Source of the DNA: CALDTK01 sp965213735
GTDB taxonomy: Bacteria; Bacteroidota; Bacteroidia; Chitinophagales; Saprospiraceae
Assembly (NCBI GenBank): GCA_965213735.1
Contig: CBDCAB010000006.1
Coordinates: 1,674,001-1,738,000 of the forward strand
DNA: 64,000 nucleotides
Direction: 5' to 3'
Shown here: positions 62,801-64,000 of the stretch, in pieces
Numbering within the stretch: position 1 is the stretch's first letter
Layout of the letters: every line of letters starts with the position of its first letter
Program-made: the position numbers and the translations under genes
The notes under the pieces: model-generated
What the model was told of the DNA's origin: nothing
The model's input: only the letters and a program-made list of their open reading frames with translations
Database searches by the model: none

Positions 62801-64000
62801 CGCAGCATCTGCAGTCACTACTTCATCGTCGGTGCCGTTGTTGTCGAGATCGCCACTTGGCAGATTGGTGACGCGCGCAGTTCCTTCTACGTGAAGTCTA
62901 GCCGAGGGTACGCCTGTGGTACCGATGCCAACATTGAGCGTCTGACCGTCGAGGTGCATGACACTTCGGTCGGTGCTGCTTCTGCGGTGCACAAAGCGAA
63001 AGTCATCTGAGTCATCATCGCCCCACACGATTACACCGTCTGCCCGGTTGTTGGACAAGCGGTGCTGACCGAAGTAGGCGAAATCACCTGTGACTGCATT
63101 GACCAAACCGTTGGTGGCATAGGTGGGCAGATTATTAACTGTACTCGTGCCGGTGCGGATCACGCCTCCAGTTGCGGAGTTGTTGAGGCCGCCTTGTTGC
63201 ACGAGCACATCACCGAACACGTGCAGGCGCTCGGTTGGATTAGAGAGTCCGATACCGATATCGCCCGTGCCTTCGATCACCATATTATCGACGCGAGTAG
63301 CGCCAGTACCACGACTCGAAAAAAGGATTGCTCCATCGGCGATGGCATTATTGCCATCAGTTTTTTCGATGATAAGGGCATCATCATTCGAGCCAAGGGC
63401 GTGGCGATCAAAGTAGATGCGAGCTCGATCACCCGTACCGACACCTGCTGTGGTTGTCTCACCATTAAAGCCGAGGCCGTAGCCGACACCATTTACCTCT
63501 CCGTCGAAGCGCATACCACCGTCGCGGATGTGCATCTTTTCGCTAGGATTAACGAGTCCAAGACCGATCTCACCATTGGTGGTCACCACGACATTATGCG
63601 AGGGCGCGTCATCTTTGGCTCTGCGGGCATAGATATATTGGTTGTTGCCGCTGTTGGTCCATTCCCCAACGTCGCTAAACAAGCTAGCTGCGGGAACTTC
63701 GCGCAAGTTGCCCTGGTCATCTGCGGTTACTATTCGATCGTCGTTAATAGGGTCGCCTGCAATACTACCGAGTGGTAGATCCCGCACACGCACACGGCCG
63801 TTGACGTCGAGTTTGGATGTTGGACCCGCAGTGCCGATGCCGACTTCGCCAGTATTTTCAATAGTGAGCAGGTGCTCCCAGGTAATGTTGGCACCAGCCG
63901 TGCCTGCGGTGGTGGATTTGGAGATTGCGTACACATCTGATCCGACAGATGGGTCGCCATTGATGAGTTGCTTCACGGCTAGGTCGCCGCTTTCGAGAAA
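56819..64000 (-). CDS. Giant surface protein with S74 (endosialidase-chaperone) C-terminus; N-terminus outside window
   Basis: At least 2393 aa; the frame is open to the right edge (FLESGDLAVKQLINGDPSVG), and the GTG at 63976 is not a convincing start. About 20 repeats follow the pattern VGIGTxxPxAxLHVxGTxRVxNLP, each linked by LVVADANGxL-type segments, forming an array of tail-fibre-like beta modules. The C-terminal 190 residues are a Peptidase_S74 intramolecular chaperone: SASDARLKDVVAPISNVLAT (S-D-x-R-L-K autoprocessing dyad), HYGVIAQEIQRHWPHAVQES, NGYLHVNYMELTGILLAASK, and a coiled coil ENELLSQRADQLDEQVHHMM. This domain drives trimerisation of fibrous proteins and then cleaves itself. In Bacteroidota such proteins are chromosomal surface fibres, not phage genes. 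None of the dispersed 13-mers lies in it. Confidence 0.93.
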   Translation of the reverse strand, partial: FLESGDLAVKQLINGDPSVGSDVYAISKSTTAGTAGANITWEHLLTIENTGEVGIGTAGPTSKLDVNGRVRVRDLPLGSIAGDPINDDRIVTADDQGNLREVPAASLFSDVGEWTNSGNNQYIYARRAKDDAPSHNVVVTTNGEIGLGLVNPSEKMHIRDGGMRFDGEVNGVGYGLGFNGETTTAGVGTGDRARIYFDRHALGSNDDALIIEKTDGNNAIADGAILFSSRGTGATRVDNMVIEGTGDIGIGLSNPTERLHVFGDVLVQQGGLNNSATGGVIRTGTSTVNNLPTYATNGLVNAVTGDFAYFGQHRLSNNRADGVIVWGDDDSDDFRFVHRRSSTDRSVMHLDGQTLNVGIGTTGVPSARLHVEGTARVTNLPSGDLDNNGTDDEVVTADAAGNLRKVPASAIFQDFQDDDWTISGNNIYNSNSGNVGIGLNNPQYKLDIHGPTRVGELQPLQFGDRSENAIATNSLQHILFRNRNLLRFQNRQGTQDLMTVDGQSGTVGIGTITPHNSFGFDVATHMRVRQNQELHFGDNTRGAGSNYIYAASDDIFRVRAYTLYSIRNRGDNTDILSVRADDQRVGIRTDAPSTDFDVNGQVRVRNLPNGATGDLLVSTDASGNLRQIPQATFEGPWTRDNGNGGRTFLRNVTDKVGVGLNSPDATFHLYEATGTDALAGAHRARRGSLTLEHGNNGGSSSIVFKSRQNNNSDFGYINYSDDGSGNGTSTENSLLEIGIENDGVGQYQDDIAIMPSGRLGVKTRNPSADFHLNGTARIENLPTNTTDPFAVTTDANGNLNKQAISSIKDNLGNHQMTQDLATNGEAISYNGTNAGLKMTPQNSAMFSNRLQIGNIVGNWIDDAISGITNTGFAGNDGAVFAPVYTGSENSDLRLYILDNPNDAFSIWGNPCGTADCGAINASSQVARFRADGEITFNGLATGGGPNQMVLADNQGRLILGGAPGSVTSGGGDNLGNHVATRDIILGPHQLRGQNGFRFDGGAGQINFPNGGAMFWGSIYGTAISGDVDANTDGNSRDLRFESDDDMWFDSDDDIYFKSDGDVVYAIDDAYRFSSGTGNNDDYRFYVNSGSNNPNNTRLGNNGNEALRIQNDTRIRIPNLGGGGNRVVMADNNGILYPTSTSSDGLWERDPGNAETYLSNTNDQVGIGTADPVSALHLMHDGGSTGLVNPVEFTLTNSRGNGGTSIFFQEGNSISAGFRLVYDGQDNRFHIQEGDGTQFMSFERGTSNVGIGVVDPANDARLHVYEETTVAGIGDPARVRIQNGTAEGSAAIELMEGAGGMDRNNGMSLRYNSSSDGSANGFEIVRGDASNANATDVMMRIERNTGATRFSTLQGGGLEEVVVADINGTISKRPIDPLLWTSNGTTLYQATPVAATNVGIGTTSATAKLDVAGTMRVRTLNPGVATDNFVVADANGNFRALPASTFANYFSRDATGEVYLANSADRLGVGVVPAAGTRLHVGAGEVILDQLAGSGSRLVVANAAGQLSTASLGAYESHWNRNATTSEVTLANNGDEVGIGTLSPAAKFHVNGTVRFDNLANITDGEVVMADANGELYTQAMPENYWDRDAANSYTILANGGDNVGIGTATPDEALHIATGTIKIDNLSAGLDTDDILVVDANGVVKSVDASTFTSPWERDNADGEIFQRNLNDFVGIGINTPISPLHISRVGGSDLNNPVELRIQNRTNRGTAQIRFRDNASTGANADNYNSMLLRYNGTSDAMEMANGSDSTFFRMRRRNGYIALSDKSPMLVPTERLHIDGNIRFENGSRIQFNENGSRIFDGANAGSDDDLFVAAQDRLSLRGGSNSEGLRINNNGTLYAPQLPGGTISHEIVVSANGNLRTVSPIDYKPLFDGPWNETANEVTLDNNSFNVGIGTSPATGIKFHVNGATRFNTLAGTGTRMVVADNVGVISTQAIPTFTNHWSRVGTGVELANAGDNVGIGTPAIAGARLIVAGPTRLTDLATGGVQMVVADNAGTLSKQPIPSFTNYWARSGNDVSLATAGDEVGIGVSAPTATLHVSGTLRFEGLTTGNTTNEFLVVNTTGQVAKLPASAILSPWSEVTAGKVTLPSAAYQVGIGVPSTQVSEALTMNGNQLLLNNSQVRFGDAAANIRREAMGAAGDQISINNTAGAVALVSNRVKLVNNSGIGYATFDGVNRRLALGAVTTANATLHIRSANPSTTPALMIEQMNSAVPGTYNRLMIAPSGVVVKSLSSVNENGFSASDARLKDVVAPISNVLATLDELQAITFKYKDAATTGLELDSMTHYGVIAQEIQRHWPHAVQESNGYLHVNYMELTGILLAASKELKAENELLSQRADQLDEQVHHMMMDKAALERTVNSLEVQTAELQSNMTDVLRHLASQREVQAGDR

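Noticed and set aside
63062..63778. 238-aa plus-strand frame
   Set aside because: Antisense of the S74 giant gene, whose repeats are clear in the minus frame.

Overview
The window looks like a chromosome segment from a marine-type Bacteroidota bacterium, most likely of the Saprospiria/Lewinella kind. The evidence is a type IX secretion (T9SS) C-terminal sorting domain, SprB-type adhesin repeats, a carboxypeptidase-regulatory/VWA fusion, a giant S74 tail-fibre-domain surface protein, an Mg-type HemB and lipoprotein-rich operons. The placement within the phylum is inference. Core genes have roughly 50% GC.

Layout. 1-4.2 kb holds a partial unknown gene, a broken tyrosine recombinase and a multiply broken type IIG restriction-modification (R-M) gene. 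4.4-5.25 kb is a non-coding repeat block whose main part is a 144-bp tandem array of mini-hairpins. 5.3-8.5 kb carries a VWA lipid/secreted protein and hemB. 8.5-13 kb is accessory: an unknown gene, a PIN/UPF0175 toxin-antitoxin pair, and an IS3 element sitting in a dead metalloprotease gene. 13.1-15.7 kb is a housekeeping operon (quinone-oxidoreductase-like enzyme, phosphoesterase, RluD). 15.9-33 kb is a long accessory island: TcmP plus its three-Cys partner, decayed IS5-type transposase, an N-formylglutamate amidohydrolase, then a wrecked type I R-M locus (hsdR fragment fused to an XRE/ImmA gene, hsdS with a stop codon, no hsdM) next to AlbA_2, DUF4209 and truncated helicase genes. 33.4-35.5 kb is a DUF255 thioredoxin-domain protein. 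35.5-44 kb is an exopolysaccharide cluster (response regulator, phosphoglycosyltransferase with a pseudo-receiver domain, three family-2 glycosyltransferases, GDSL hydrolase, MBOAT/SGNH acetylation pair). 44.3-64 kb contains a T9SS adhesin, a duplicated hairpin module, an acyltransferase, an MbnH/MbnP copper-related lipoprotein operon, an exonuclease, ApbE, a thrombospondin-type-3-repeat secreted protein and the 3' part of a very large S74 protein.

The strongest unexplained signal is a dispersed 13-mer, TTTTGGCGAAAGC. It occurs 14 times exactly (7 per strand) plus at least 7 times with one mismatch, where chance predicts essentially none. It lies inside genes of unrelated function and is read in five of the six possible frames, so selection or spread must act on the DNA, not the protein. 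It resembles a DNA-uptake-type genome signature, and its 3' half, GCGAAAGC, is a sequence known to fold into an exceptionally stable DNA mini-hairpin. The 144-bp array at 4.6-5.2 kb also consists of tiny stem-loops with G(A/T)A loops whose stems change in a compensatory way. At least three defence or modification genes here are dead by several independent lesions.
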